A DNA stretch of 64,000 nt from assembly GCA_002049495.1 (NCBI GenBank), contig LLYS01000001.1, positions 62,001-126,000 on the forward strand, in the 5' to 3' direction. Shown piece after piece: positions 8,284 through 15,819 of this stretch; position 1 is the stretch's first letter; the number at the start of each line of letters is the position of its first letter. The DNA is from Epsilonproteobacteria bacterium tcs-49 (lineage in GTDB: Bacteria; Campylobacterota; Campylobacteria; Campylobacterales; Sulfurovaceae). The notes beneath the pieces were generated by a model. That model saw nothing but the letters and a program-made list of their open reading frames with translations. It was not told where the DNA came from and searched no databases. Position numbers and translations under genes: made by a program.

Positions 8284-8955
8284 ATGCATTACTCCATCTT
8301 GCTCCTTGAAGACGACGTCAACCTCAGCGATACCGTCGAAGAGTACCTTACCGAACAAGGTTACGACGTGACTGCCGTATACGACGGCGACGAAGCGGCC
8401 GATATGCTCTATGAAAAAAACTTTGATCTCTATCTGCTCGATGTCAACGTCCCGGGGCAAAACGGCTTTGAACTGCTGCGGCACAAGCGCGGCGAAGGGG
8501 GCACGGCTCCGGCGATCTACATCACTTCGCTCAACTCCGTACAGGATCTGGAAAAGGGGTATGAGAGCGGTTGTGACGACTATATCCGCAAACCCTTTGC
8601 GCTCAAAGAACTCGCCCTGCGCATCGAAACACTGCTCAAAAGAGGCTACTTCCACGAAAGCGGCGAGATGCTGCGGCTTGACGGACAGCTTGCGTATGAT
8701 TTGAAAAACAACCAGTTGTATAGAGAAGATACGCCCGTCAATCTCGGGAATAAGGAGAACAGATTGCTGCAACTGTTTCTGCGCCACCGCGACGAACTGC
8801 TCAGCCACGAACGCATCTACGACGCGCTGTGGGAGTATGATGAACAAGCCAGCGAAAGTTCGCTGCGTACCTACATCAAGAATCTGCGAAAACATTTAGG
8901 GAAGGACCGCATTGTTAGCGTTAAAAAGCTGGGGTATCGATTTACTTCAAAGTGA
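8284..8955 (+). CDS. OmpR-family response regulator
   Basis: Two-domain transcriptional regulator of 223 residues. Residues 1-118 are a receiver with the acidic pair Glu9-Asp10, phospho-acceptor Asp53 (LLDVNVPG), a Thr in YITSLNS and the lysine in IRKPFALK. Residues 130-223 are a winged-helix DNA-binding domain (NKENRLLQLFLRH, SSLRTYIKNLRKHLG, VKKLGYRFTSK). It overlaps the downstream kinase gene by 44 bases and is its obvious partner. Targets are unknown; the linked cytochrome genes make a redox role possible. Confidence 0.93.
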   Translation: MHYSILLLEDDVNLSDTVEEYLTEQGYDVTAVYDGDEAADMLYEKNFDLYLLDVNVPGQNGFELLRHKRGEGGTAPAIYITSLNSVQDLEKGYESGCDDYIRKPFALKELALRIETLLKRGYFHESGEMLRLDGQLAYDLKNNQLYREDTPVNLGNKENRLLQLFLRHRDELLSHERIYDALWEYDEQASESSLRTYIKNLRKHLGKDRIVSVKKLGYRFTSK

Positions 8956-10096
8956 AAAAAAGACCCTCTACAGTTTCCTGGGGCTTTACAGCTTTCTCAG
9001 CATCGTCATACTGGCTTTTATCTGCCTGCTGTATTACAACTTTGAAAAGGATCTAATGCTCCAAAGCAAACGCCCCCTTTTACAAAAATACGCCGATGAA
9101 CTCATCTATGAACTCAAACAGCTGCATATCAACTTTGACAAACAGCGCACCTACCCACGCTTTGAGGAGTTTGATTCGGCGATCTTTGACAGCAGTAAAA
9201 AGCGCATCTTTTCCACCATGCCCGATGCCGAAATCGATCTTAACAGTATCCTTTATGTCCGGGGGGAGCATATCTACTTCATCGACCAGCCCGAATCCTA
9301 CTACCTGGGCAGCCAGTACGTGGTGCTTCGCATCAAAGATGACGGGACCTGGCGCCAGGCGGTGCTGGGGGATATCTTGCTCTACGGCTCCTTGGCTTTC
9401 GGATTCATGCTGTTTGTGGGGTATTTTCTGCTGCGGCTGTTTTTAAAGCCGATGAACGAAGCGCTGCATCTGCTTGATCGCTTCATCAAAGATACCACCC
9501 ATGAGCTCAACACCCCCGTCAACGCCATCATCTCCAACGTAGAGATGATCGAAAGCGAACCCCTGGAACCCAAACTCCAAAAACGGATAAAACGGATCGA
9601 TATCGGAGCGAAAACCATCTCCAACCTCTACCAGGATTTGACCTATCTGACCCTGGGCCACCGGCTGCTTAGCCAGGATGAACCCGTAGATATCCCCGCG
9701 CTGCTGCAGGAGCGGCTGGAGTATTTCCAAACGCTCCTGGAAGCTAAAAAGCTGACCCTGCACGTCGATCTGCGCCCCGCTACCTTGCAAATCGATCGCG
9801 TCAAATTCGCAAAGCTCATCGACAACCTGCTTTCCAACGCTATCAAATACAACCGCGTCAAAGGCTCGATCACCGTCTCCAGCGACAAACACCGCATCAG
9901 CATTGCAGACAGCGGCCGGGGGATGGAAAAGGCGCAGATCGATCGGATGTTTGAGCGTTTTTCCCGCTTTGATAGCAGCGTAGGCGGCTTTGGGATCGGA
10001 TTGAGTATCGTATCGATGATCGCCAAAGAGTACGGGATCGCCATCGAAATCGATTCGACCCCCAAAAAAGGAACAAAGGTGACACTCTCATGGTAA
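8912..10096 (+). CDS. Membrane sensor histidine kinase, partner of the upstream regulator
   Basis: The 394-residue kinase has membrane helices near residues 20-42 and 155-178 with a periplasmic sensor region of about 110 residues between them. The dimerisation helix carries the phosphorylated His197 in TTHELNTPVNAI. The ATPase domain shows the N box DNLLSNAIKYNR, the G1 box IADSGRGM, the F segment MFERFSRF and the G2 box GFGIGLSIV. The start is a TTG at 8912 preceded by GAAGGA at 8901-8906, inside the regulator gene. Its stop overlaps the ATG of the next gene by seven bases, so regulator, kinase and cytochrome are translationally linked. Confidence 0.92.
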   Translation: MLALKSWGIDLLQSEKKTLYSFLGLYSFLSIVILAFICLLYYNFEKDLMLQSKRPLLQKYADELIYELKQLHINFDKQRTYPRFEEFDSAIFDSSKKRIFSTMPDAEIDLNSILYVRGEHIYFIDQPESYYLGSQYVVLRIKDDGTWRQAVLGDILLYGSLAFGFMLFVGYFLLRLFLKPMNEALHLLDRFIKDTTHELNTPVNAIISNVEMIESEPLEPKLQKRIKRIDIGAKTISNLYQDLTYLTLGHRLLSQDEPVDIPALLQERLEYFQTLLEAKKLTLHVDLRPATLQIDRVKFAKLIDNLLSNAIKYNRVKGSITVSSDKHRISIADSGRGMEKAQIDRMFERFSRFDSSVGGFGIGLSIVSMIAKEYGIAIEIDSTPKKGTKVTLSW

Positions 10097-10422
10097 AACG
10101 GTTTTTTCTCATCCTGACACTGCTGCTTGGTTTTGCGCACGCGGACGTGTACGAAACCAACTGCGTAGCCTGCCACAAAGAGTTGCCCGTCTCCATCGAC
10201 AAATACTTTTACCGCTACCTGCTCAAATACAGCAGTGAAGGTGCGGTCAAAGAAGCGATGAAGCGTTATCTCAAAGCCCCCTCCAAAGAGAACTCGATCA
10301 TGCCCGAAGCCTTTATCAGCCGCTTTGGCGTCAAAGCTCCCACCACCCTGAGCGATACCGAGCTCAAGCGCGCGCTGGAGCTGTATTGGGAAAAATACAA
10401 AGTCTTCGGCAAACTCAAATAA
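10090..10422 (+). CDS. Small periplasmic monoheme c-type cytochrome-like protein
   Basis: A 110-residue product with a signal peptide (MVKRFFLILTLLLGFAHA) and one heme c motif, CVACH, within the first 15 residues of the mature chain. The rest is helical, ending in LSDTELKRALELYWEKYKVF; a methionine in SIMPEAF could be the sixth ligand. It is not close to a named cytochrome class that I recognise. The gene overlaps the kinase stop, so it may be an electron carrier controlled by, or a redox input for, this two-component system. Confidence 0.8.
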   Translation: MVKRFFLILTLLLGFAHADVYETNCVACHKELPVSIDKYFYRYLLKYSSEGAVKEAMKRYLKAPSKENSIMPEAFISRFGVKAPTTLSDTELKRALELYWEKYKVFGKLK

Positions 10423-10449
10423 CTCCACAATCCCTCCACGTTTTTATTT

Positions 10450-10455
10450 TATACT
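10450..10455 (+). promoter_or_regulatory. Candidate -10 element for the c553 gene
   Basis: TATACT lies about 37 bases before the ATG at 10492 in a T-rich context. No clear -35 box is visible, which is usual for this phylum. Confidence 0.35.
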
Positions 10456-10491
10456 TGTGCTGTACAGAAAGAAAACACAAAAGGATCTCAA

Positions 10492-10779
10492 ATGAAAAAA
10501 GCACTTATAGCAACACTGGTAGCAGGAAGCGTTACGGTAGCCTCTGCGGGCTACAACATGGCCGTATGCAAAGGGTGTCACGGACAAAACTTCGAGAAAA
10601 AAGCACTGGGCGCGAGCAAAGTGGTCAAGGATATGGAAAAAGCCGACATCGTCGCCGCACTCAAAGGGTACAAAGACGGTACCTACGGCGGGGCGATGAA
10701 GGGTACGATGCTTGGGCAGGTAGCCGGTATGAACGAAGCGGACATGAGCGCCGTGGCAGATGAGATCAAAGCACAATAA
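10492..10779 (+). CDS. Cytochrome c553 (class I c-type cytochrome)
   Basis: A 95-residue secreted cytochrome. The signal peptide MKKALIATLVAGSVTVASA is followed by the heme motif CKGCHGQNF, and the likely distal methionine lies in MKGTMLGQVAGM. Size and layout match the soluble c553 electron carriers of Campylobacter and Helicobacter, which shuttle electrons from the bc1 complex to the cbb3 oxidase or other terminal reductases. AAAGGA stands six bases before the ATG. The next gene follows ten bases downstream. Confidence 0.92.
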   Translation: MKKALIATLVAGSVTVASAGYNMAVCKGCHGQNFEKKALGASKVVKDMEKADIVAALKGYKDGTYGGAMKGTMLGQVAGMNEADMSAVADEIKAQ

Positions 10780-10789
10780 GGAGCAGATG

Positions 10790-11101
10790 ATGAAAAGATT
10801 ACGAACAATTACCCTGGCGCTTTTTCTCGCCCTTGGTTCCACGGCGGCGGTTGCCGACGCGGATCTGGGCAAAACGATCTATTCCAAGAAGTTTAAAAAA
10901 GCGTGCGGGATGAGCGGTGCAAAATTTGCCGCCAAACACTCCCAGGATGAGTGGGAAACTCTCATGGAGGAGGGAAAATTCGGCGAAGAGACGGCAAAAA
11001 TCTGCCCGGGGGTAGAAGCCGTGCCTGAAAAGTTTATCGAACACCTTTACGATTTCAGTTACAAGTTCGCCAACGACAGCGGCAACGTCCCCAGCTGCTA
11101 A
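10790..11101 (+). CDS. Secreted protein with conserved cysteines, cytochrome-like but without heme motif
   Basis: The 103-residue product has a signal peptide (ending near STAAVADA) and a mature domain with KKACGMSGAKFAAKHSQDEW, KICPGV and a cysteine as the last residue. There is no CXXCH, so covalent heme is not expected; three single cysteines are possible disulfide or ligand residues. AAGGAG at 10778-10783 overlaps the c553 stop and is best placed for the second of two adjacent ATGs (10790). The gene is co-transcribed with c553 and ends at a strong terminator. I do not recognise a named function. Confidence 0.75.
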   Translation: MKRLRTITLALFLALGSTAAVADADLGKTIYSKKFKKACGMSGAKFAAKHSQDEWETLMEEGKFGEETAKICPGVEAVPEKFIEHLYDFSYKFANDSGNVPSC

Positions 11102-11107
11102 ACACGT

Positions 11108-11130
11108 GCCGGAGCTTTTCCGGCTTTATT
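11108..11130 (+). terminator. Intrinsic terminator after the c553 operon
   Basis: Perfect stem GCCGGA / TCCGGC (11108-11113 and 11119-11124) with a five-base loop, followed at once by TTTATT. It starts seven bases after the stop codon at 11101. Confidence 0.78.
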
Positions 11131-11147
11131 ATCCGCCCCATCTGTGG

Positions 11148-11153
11148 TATAAT
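11148..11153 (+). promoter_or_regulatory. Candidate -10 element for the gene at 11187
   Basis: A perfect TATAAT directly downstream of the terminator, 33 bases before the ATG. The -35 region has no clear match. Confidence 0.42.
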
Positions 11154-11186
11154 AATCTCAGATCATTTGAGGGTGGATAGGAACCG

Positions 11187-11720
11187 ATGGATGCACAAAA
11201 ACTTTTAGAAGCCGTCAACCGCAAAACCGAAGAAAAACTGGGACGCAGAGTGATCGACGAGATCGAAGTGATCCCCAACGGAAAGGTAAAGGTATATTTC
11301 TCCAACGGCAACGTAAAGTGGTTTATCAATTTTTACGAATGTTTCCACAGCCTCAACTACCAGTACAACCTCAAACTCGCCCCCGTAAAAACCTCCTTTG
11401 CCAAGCTGATCGAGGAGCAGGTTCCCAACCGGGAGTCCAAGCGCCTGGCGACGCTCAAGGTGCGCCTCTCCAGCGAAATCCAGATTATCATCGACCGCTA
11501 CGAAAGCGAAAAGCTCAAATATTTCAAAAACACGATTTACAAAGAGATACGGGAACTCTTTTTCAACGAGACCGACCTTTTGAAGCTTTCAAAGAAGGAG
11601 TACTTTGCCCTGCGCGGCTATCTGTATAAGGAGCTGCGGGAAAAGTACCGCCGCAGCGGCTATATCGTCGATATCCTCAACAAGATGCGCACCATCGATT
11701 ACGAAGAGCTTTTCGAGTAA
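11187..11720 (+). CDS. Unknown protein, first of two tandem paralogues
   Basis: A 177-residue cytoplasmic-looking protein with no signal peptide or membrane helix. The N-terminal part (residues 1-62) has a beta-rich pattern with NGKVKVYF and the motif WFINFYECFHSLNYQYNL; the remainder is charged and helical (YESEKLKYFKNTIYKEIRE, YIVDILNKMRTIDYEELF). AGGAA stands about six bases before the ATG. The gene at 11920 encodes a clear paralogue. I do not recognise the family. It has its own promoter and lies between cytochrome genes and the chemosensory operon, so neighbours give little hint. Confidence 0.72.
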   Translation: MDAQKLLEAVNRKTEEKLGRRVIDEIEVIPNGKVKVYFSNGNVKWFINFYECFHSLNYQYNLKLAPVKTSFAKLIEEQVPNRESKRLATLKVRLSSEIQIIIDRYESEKLKYFKNTIYKEIRELFFNETDLLKLSKKEYFALRGYLYKELREKYRRSGYIVDILNKMRTIDYEELFE

Positions 11721-11874
11721 CGTATCCGTAACTTTCCCGTTGTAAAATTTTGTAAATTTTATATATGGAACGTTTATGAAACCCACAATCCTTTTCCCGA
11801 TTTTTCACCCGATTAAACCGTTTTAAGGTTTTTACCGCGATGCACATCTTTTGTACATATCTTTCCCCTATAGT

Positions 11875-11903
11875 TATATAGACCCGTGAAGCGGGCTTAT
11901 ATA
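11875..11903 (+). promoter_or_regulatory. Hairpin in the leader of the second paralogue
   Basis: A 12-base arm starting TATATAG and its near complement pair with one wobble and one mismatch around a TGAAG loop. The CCCG/CGGG core makes it stable. It ends 16 bases before the ATG at 11920, next to the weak ribosome site, so it could affect translation or be a protein-binding dyad. Confidence 0.45.
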
Positions 11904-11919
11904 GAAATTGGAACGAACA

Positions 11920-12462
11920 ATGAATCCCTCTTTTTTAATGGATGCGGTCAACGGCAAAACCCAACGGCATTTGAATAAAAAGGTGCTGCTTTCCATAAGC
12001 AGCAGCCCCAACGGCAAGATCGTCGTGCGCTACTACAGCGGCAAAGTGGAGTGGTATATCAACTTTTACGAATGCTTCTACAGCCTCTCCAACCGCTACA
12101 ACCTCTCCCTGCATAAAACCCGGCCGAAGCCCTTTCTCTTTGCAGGCACAGATCTGCCCGCTGCCGGTAAAAGGGACAAAGAGCGCCTGGAGGGCGTAAA
12201 AAACCTGATCGTCAAGGATTTTGAAAATATCCTCAGCCGCTACAATACAAAAAAGATGCGCTATTTTAAAAATATGATCCATAAAGAGCTCAAAGAGTAC
12301 CTTTATGAAAGTAACGACCTGATCAGACTCAGCCCCAAAGCGTTTAAACAGGTTATGCAACAAATCTGTGACCGCTTTCAAAAGCGCTACGCCAAAGAGA
12401 TCTATATCATCGATATCTTTGCACGCCTTCGCAGTATCAGATATGACGATCTTTTTGATTGA
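11920..12462 (+). CDS. Unknown protein, second of two tandem paralogues
   Basis: The 180-residue product shares with the upstream gene the pattern DAVNxKT, SPNGKIVVRYYSGKVEWYI, NFYECFYSL, YNLSL, MRYFKNMIHKELKEYLYES and the ending IYIIDIFARLRSIRYDDLF. Identity is patchy, so the duplication is old. A TTG at 11908 is in frame, but the ATG at 11920 matches the N-terminus of the paralogue better. The 199-base gap between the two genes holds AT-rich DNA and a hairpin rather than a shared operon junction, so they may be transcribed separately. It converges on the receiver gene at 12469 with six bases between stops. Confidence 0.7.
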   Translation: MNPSFLMDAVNGKTQRHLNKKVLLSISSSPNGKIVVRYYSGKVEWYINFYECFYSLSNRYNLSLHKTRPKPFLFAGTDLPAAGKRDKERLEGVKNLIVKDFENILSRYNTKKMRYFKNMIHKELKEYLYESNDLIRLSPKAFKQVMQQICDRFQKRYAKEIYIIDIFARLRSIRYDDLFD

Positions 12463-12468
12463 TCCGCG

Positions 12469-12852
12469 CTAGATTTTAGTCGTTCGCTTGATCCCCATAA
12501 TCAACTTTTTAGGTTGAAAAGGTTTGGTTATCCAACCCGCAAGACCGATCTCCTTGGCCTTTGATTTCAACTCCGGTTTATTCTCCGTCGTTAACGCCAG
12601 GATCGGCTTGAGCTTCACCGATGCTTTGGCTTTCAAGCGTTTTGCCATCTCCAAACCGTTCATCTGCGGCATATTCACGTCCGTAATGACAAGATCGTAA
12701 ACAAACCCCTGCTCCACGGCATCAAGAAGTTCCAGCGGGTTCTCAAAGGTTTTTATACTGATCTGCTCCTTTTCAAGCAGCGGCTGCACCGCCATCTCGG
12801 CACTCATCAACACCGTTTTGGAATCATCTACGAAAACAATCTGTTTTGCCAT
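12469..12852 (-). CDS. CheY-like single-domain response regulator
   Basis: A 127-residue stand-alone receiver with Asp9-Asp10, phospho-acceptor Asp58 (VITDVNMPQMNG), a Thr at LALTTE and the lysine in WITKPFQPKK. It has an AAGGAG site before the ATG and is the last gene of the chemosensory operon, three bases after the STAS gene. It is the likely diffusible output of the CheA encoded at 17.7-19.8 kb, although it need not act on the flagellar motor. Confidence 0.92.
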   Translation of the reverse strand: MAKQIVFVDDSKTVLMSAEMAVQPLLEKEQISIKTFENPLELLDAVEQGFVYDLVITDVNMPQMNGLEMAKRLKAKASVKLKPILALTTENKPELKSKAKEIGLAGWITKPFQPKKLIMGIKRTTKI

Positions 12853-12855
12853 CCC

Positions 12856-13089
12856 TTACTCCTTCTTATCGACGACGTTATCAAAAAGCAGTTGGAAAAA
12901 GCTCTCCTTCGCCGCAATCTTTTTACTTTTGCCGCTGCACAGCAGCACCTGCATCGCCGCGGGATCGATGGTATCGCTATCGATCTGGATCCTTTCGATC
13001 TCCTCTTGCGACAAGATGGCGATCAACTCCTCCACCCCCTCATCGGAGATAGGGTCTTGTATATACAGCACTCCCTCTTCTATATTCAT
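12856..13089 (-). CDS. Short STAS-domain-like protein in the chemosensory operon
   Basis: The 77-residue product resembles the STAS fold of anti-sigma antagonists: a first strand GVLYIQDPISDE, helix VEELIAILSQ, strand IERIQIDSD and helix AAMQVLLCSG. In SpoIIAA-type proteins a phosphorylated Ser lies at the start of that helix (D-S-S/A-G); here the segment reads DPAAMQV, with no Ser at that place. The gene starts inside cheR (50-base overlap) with a strong AAAGGAG. STAS proteins occur in other chemosensory operons as partner-switch or scaffold parts; the exact role here is inferred only. Confidence 0.7.
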   Translation of the reverse strand: MNIEEGVLYIQDPISDEGVEELIAILSQEEIERIQIDSDTIDPAAMQVLLCSGKSKKIAAKESFFQLLFDNVVDKKE

Positions 13090-13924
13090 CTTGACTCCTT
13101 TGTCTTTCTTTTGTGTATACGACGTTTTGGCCTACCTTCACGCTGTTAAAGGAGGAGGACGCCCGGCCCATGCTTTCGGCATGTCCCAAAAAAACATACC
13201 CGTGGGGTTTTAAAATGTCGTGGAAATTCCGTACCACTTCACGCCTGGATAACTCATCGAAATAGATCAGCATATTTCGGGAAAAGATCACGTCAAAACT
13301 GCGCAATCGCCGCATCTGTTCCCGGTCCATGATATTAACGACTTTGAACGTGACCGAATCTTTGACCTCATTATGCAGTTCATACCGGTTGAGCGCGCAC
13401 TCTTTGAAAAAGGAGCGCAAAAGCTTTTTGGGCAGATTCTGGACGCTTCGCTTGCCGTATACCCCCTGTTTAGCCTCTTCGATCACTCTGTTGTCGATAT
13501 CGATCCCGACAATCTCAAAATCCGCCCGATGCAACAAACTGTTCTCCTCCAGCAGGTGCAGAACGATCGAATAGGGCTCCTCGCCCGTCGATGAGGGCGC
13601 ACACAGTACCCGCAACGGTTCGCTGTCCCCCTTTTCGTCCAGGATTTGCGGAAACACGTTGCCAATGAGTGTATCAAACTGGTGTTTCTCCCTGTAGAAG
13701 TAGGTTTCGTTGATCGTGACGATATTGATCAGCTTTTGAAAATTTTTCGATTCTGCGTTAAAGCGCAAATCCCTGTAAAAGGTTCTATAATTTGAAAACC
13801 CGCTTTTTTCGATCAAACGTTCAATCTTTGTCTTGAGCTTTTCATACCTGTTCGGCGGCGTCGAAATACCGCAGCGGGCATAGATCAACTCTCCAAGCTC
13901 GTTAAACTCACCTTTGCTCAGCAT
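13040..13924 (-). CDS. cheR: Chemoreceptor methyltransferase CheR
   Basis: SAM-dependent methyltransferase that methylates glutamates of chemoreceptors. The 294-residue protein has the N-terminal helical domain (residues 1-75), the signature TINETYFYREKHQFD, the SAM loop LCAPSSTGEEPYSIV and the acidic strand VGIDIDN, then IFSRNMLIYFDE and FLGHAESM. A tail of about 30 residues follows the catalytic domain. No receptor in the window ends in an obvious CheR-binding pentapeptide, so it probably docks directly on the methylation helices. It lies between cheB and the STAS gene. Confidence 0.95.
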   Translation of the reverse strand: MLSKGEFNELGELIYARCGISTPPNRYEKLKTKIERLIEKSGFSNYRTFYRDLRFNAESKNFQKLINIVTINETYFYREKHQFDTLIGNVFPQILDEKGDSEPLRVLCAPSSTGEEPYSIVLHLLEENSLLHRADFEIVGIDIDNRVIEEAKQGVYGKRSVQNLPKKLLRSFFKECALNRYELHNEVKDSVTFKVVNIMDREQMRRLRSFDVIFSRNMLIYFDELSRREVVRNFHDILKPHGYVFLGHAESMGRASSSFNSVKVGQNVVYTKERQRSQDEYRRGSAVYTRPYLR

Positions 13925-13939
13925 CGTTTCCCCCTTTCT

Positions 13940-15031
13940 TTACTTTCCAAATTCCAGGATCTCTTCTATAATCCGATCGAAGGGCAGCTGCTTTGTCGCC
14001 GCACCTATACGCGCGGCTTCTTTTGGCATCCCGTATACCGTAGCACTCTCTTCGCTCTCGGCCAGGGTGCGCGCTCCCGCTTGTTTCAGCGCAAGCAGCC
14101 CCTTCGCCCCGTCGGTACCGATCCCGGTCAACTCCACGGCCAGTACCTTCCCGGGATCGAAATGGCGCTGCGCGGAGCAAAACAGTTCGTCTATACTGGG
14201 GGTAAAAAAGTGCTCCTGGGTATTGTGCACCACTTTAAGCACATATCTCCCCGACGCTTTTTTACTCAGCAGCGTATGTTCTCCCCCTTTCGAGATCACA
14301 AACATCCCCCGTCCCAGTACCAAGTTGTTGCTTGATTCCACAACGTTCAGCTCACTTTTTTTTTGCAGCCGCGCGGCAAATCCGGAGGTAAAGTTCGCAG
14401 GCATATGCTGCGCGACGATCACCGGGTGGGGGTAGTTGTGCGGCAGTACGGTCGCGATCTGTTCGATCAGCTTCGGTCCCCCCGTCGAGGAGCCGACAAG
14501 GACAAGCCTTTCAAAACTCCCCTCGCTTTTTTGCTTTTTGCTCTCCATATGAAAAGCCGCTTCGGATTTGATCCGTGTAAGGTTGTGCAGCCTCTGCCGC
14601 GACCGCCTGCGCAAAAACAGTTTGCGCCGCGGAAGACGGATAAGGCTTTGAATCTTGGAGCGAAGCTCCCTCCCCTCATCCTCCGTATTGACGCTGAAGG
14701 TCCCCGGTTTGGCCACGAAATCGATCGCCCCCTCCTGCAGCGCCTCAAAGGTGGTTTTGGATTCCCCGTCGGTAAGGGAGCTGACCATCAGCACCGGCAT
14801 CGGTTCGGTTTGCATAATCCGTTTCAGCGTACTCAAACCGTCCATAACCGGCATATTGATATCCAGCGTCACCAGGTCGAAACGTTTCTCCTGCGCAAAC
14901 AGCTTCTCCAGCGCGTCCTCCCCGTTTTTGGCAAATTCATGCTCATATCCCATCTGTTTGATAAAGGAGGCGAGCTTTTTGCGTACTAAAGCGGAATCGT
15001 CCACGATCAAAACCCTTTTGGCGGCATTCAT
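13940..15031 (-). CDS. cheB: Chemoreceptor methylesterase / receiver CheB
   Basis: Two-domain protein of 363 residues. The receiver (1-120) has Asp11-Asp12 and phospho-acceptor Asp57 (VTLDINMPVMDG), and controls the C-terminal esterase. The esterase domain (about 170-360) shows the catalytic serine in GSSTGG, histidine in AQHMP and aspartate in GIGTDGAKGL. Some Campylobacter CheB proteins lack the receiver; this one has it, so adaptation can be phosphorylation-controlled. Its ATG overlaps the stop of the CheW-CZB gene by four bases. Confidence 0.95.
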   Translation of the reverse strand: MNAAKRVLIVDDSALVRKKLASFIKQMGYEHEFAKNGEDALEKLFAQEKRFDLVTLDINMPVMDGLSTLKRIMQTEPMPVLMVSSLTDGESKTTFEALQEGAIDFVAKPGTFSVNTEDEGRELRSKIQSLIRLPRRKLFLRRRSRQRLHNLTRIKSEAAFHMESKKQKSEGSFERLVLVGSSTGGPKLIEQIATVLPHNYPHPVIVAQHMPANFTSGFAARLQKKSELNVVESSNNLVLGRGMFVISKGGEHTLLSKKASGRYVLKVVHNTQEHFFTPSIDELFCSAQRHFDPGKVLAVELTGIGTDGAKGLLALKQAGARTLAESEESATVYGMPKEAARIGAATKQLPFDRIIEEILEFGK

Positions 15032-15810
15032 CCTACCTCATCCTCCTCTACGATAAAATCCTCGATCACCGTAGCGATCTTGCCGTTTTCCAACTCCACC
15101 GCGGAATCAAATTTCACCACGTCGTTCCTACTGACCTTATCCAGTGTTTGCAGGTCGCTGTTTTCGATCTTGATGATATCCTCGACGCTGTCAACGAGGA
15201 TATTGAGCGTTTCTTCCCGGGAGTTTTTCACGGTAATGATGCGCTGCAGGGTGTTGGTCCACTGCACGATATTGGCTTCAAACTCCCGTATCAACTCTTC
15301 GACGGTGGTATGAAACTGACTGATGTGGGTCAACTCATCCTCATATTCGCTTCCCTCTTTCTGTTTTTTAATGGCGATGCCCGCGCCCTCGTGAAAGGAT
15401 TTATGTGCCGGAATAAGCTTGGTTTTGAGCAGATTCAAACTCTCTTCGTCACAACTGAGGCAGCTGGATTTTTCTATGATCCACTTCCCCAGCGTACACT
15501 TGGTATGATCCAGGGTGCGTTTAAACTCCCTGCCGGTTTTCAAACACTCCCGAAGATCCATCTCATACTCGTTGTGGGCACGGACAAAGGATTCGGTATT
15601 TTCCTCCTCCTCTTCACTCAACTCCCGGTACCCCATCAACTTTCTAAAGCTGATCACCGTACCGATGTTGCCCCGGATATTCATAACGCCCCAGATATAT
15701 TCGGGGACTTCGGGGATGGCCGTCACGTCCTTGGGGCGCAAAATCTCCAGCACCTTCTCCGTATTGATCGCAAAATTTTTATCTTTAATATTAAAAAGCA
15801 GTAGTTCCAT
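15028..15810 (-). CDS. CheW-type coupling protein with inserted CZB zinc-binding domain
   Basis: The 260-residue chain is a CheW fold split by a second domain. Residues 1-62 (LLFNIKDKNFAINTEKVLEI, then VMNIRGNIGTVISFRKLMG) are the first CheW half; residues 190-255 (TLNILVDSVEDIIKI, GKIATVIEDF) are the second half. Between them lies a chemoreceptor zinc-binding (CZB) domain with the ligand set His79, Cys105 (in CTLGKW), His136 and His140. In DgcZ and TlpD-type proteins this His-Cys-His-His site binds zinc, and the Cys responds to zinc loss or oxidants. So this coupling protein may itself sense zinc or hypochlorite-like oxidants while linking the receptor to CheA. It has an AGGAGG site and sits between the receptor and cheB. 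Confidence 0.88.
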   Translation of the reverse strand: MELLLFNIKDKNFAINTEKVLEILRPKDVTAIPEVPEYIWGVMNIRGNIGTVISFRKLMGYRELSEEEEENTESFVRAHNEYEMDLRECLKTGREFKRTLDHTKCTLGKWIIEKSSCLSCDEESLNLLKTKLIPAHKSFHEGAGIAIKKQKEGSEYEDELTHISQFHTTVEELIREFEANIVQWTNTLQRIITVKNSREETLNILVDSVEDIIKIENSDLQTLDKVSRNDVVKFDSAVELENGKIATVIEDFIVEEDEVG

Positions 15811-15819
15811 AACACCCTC

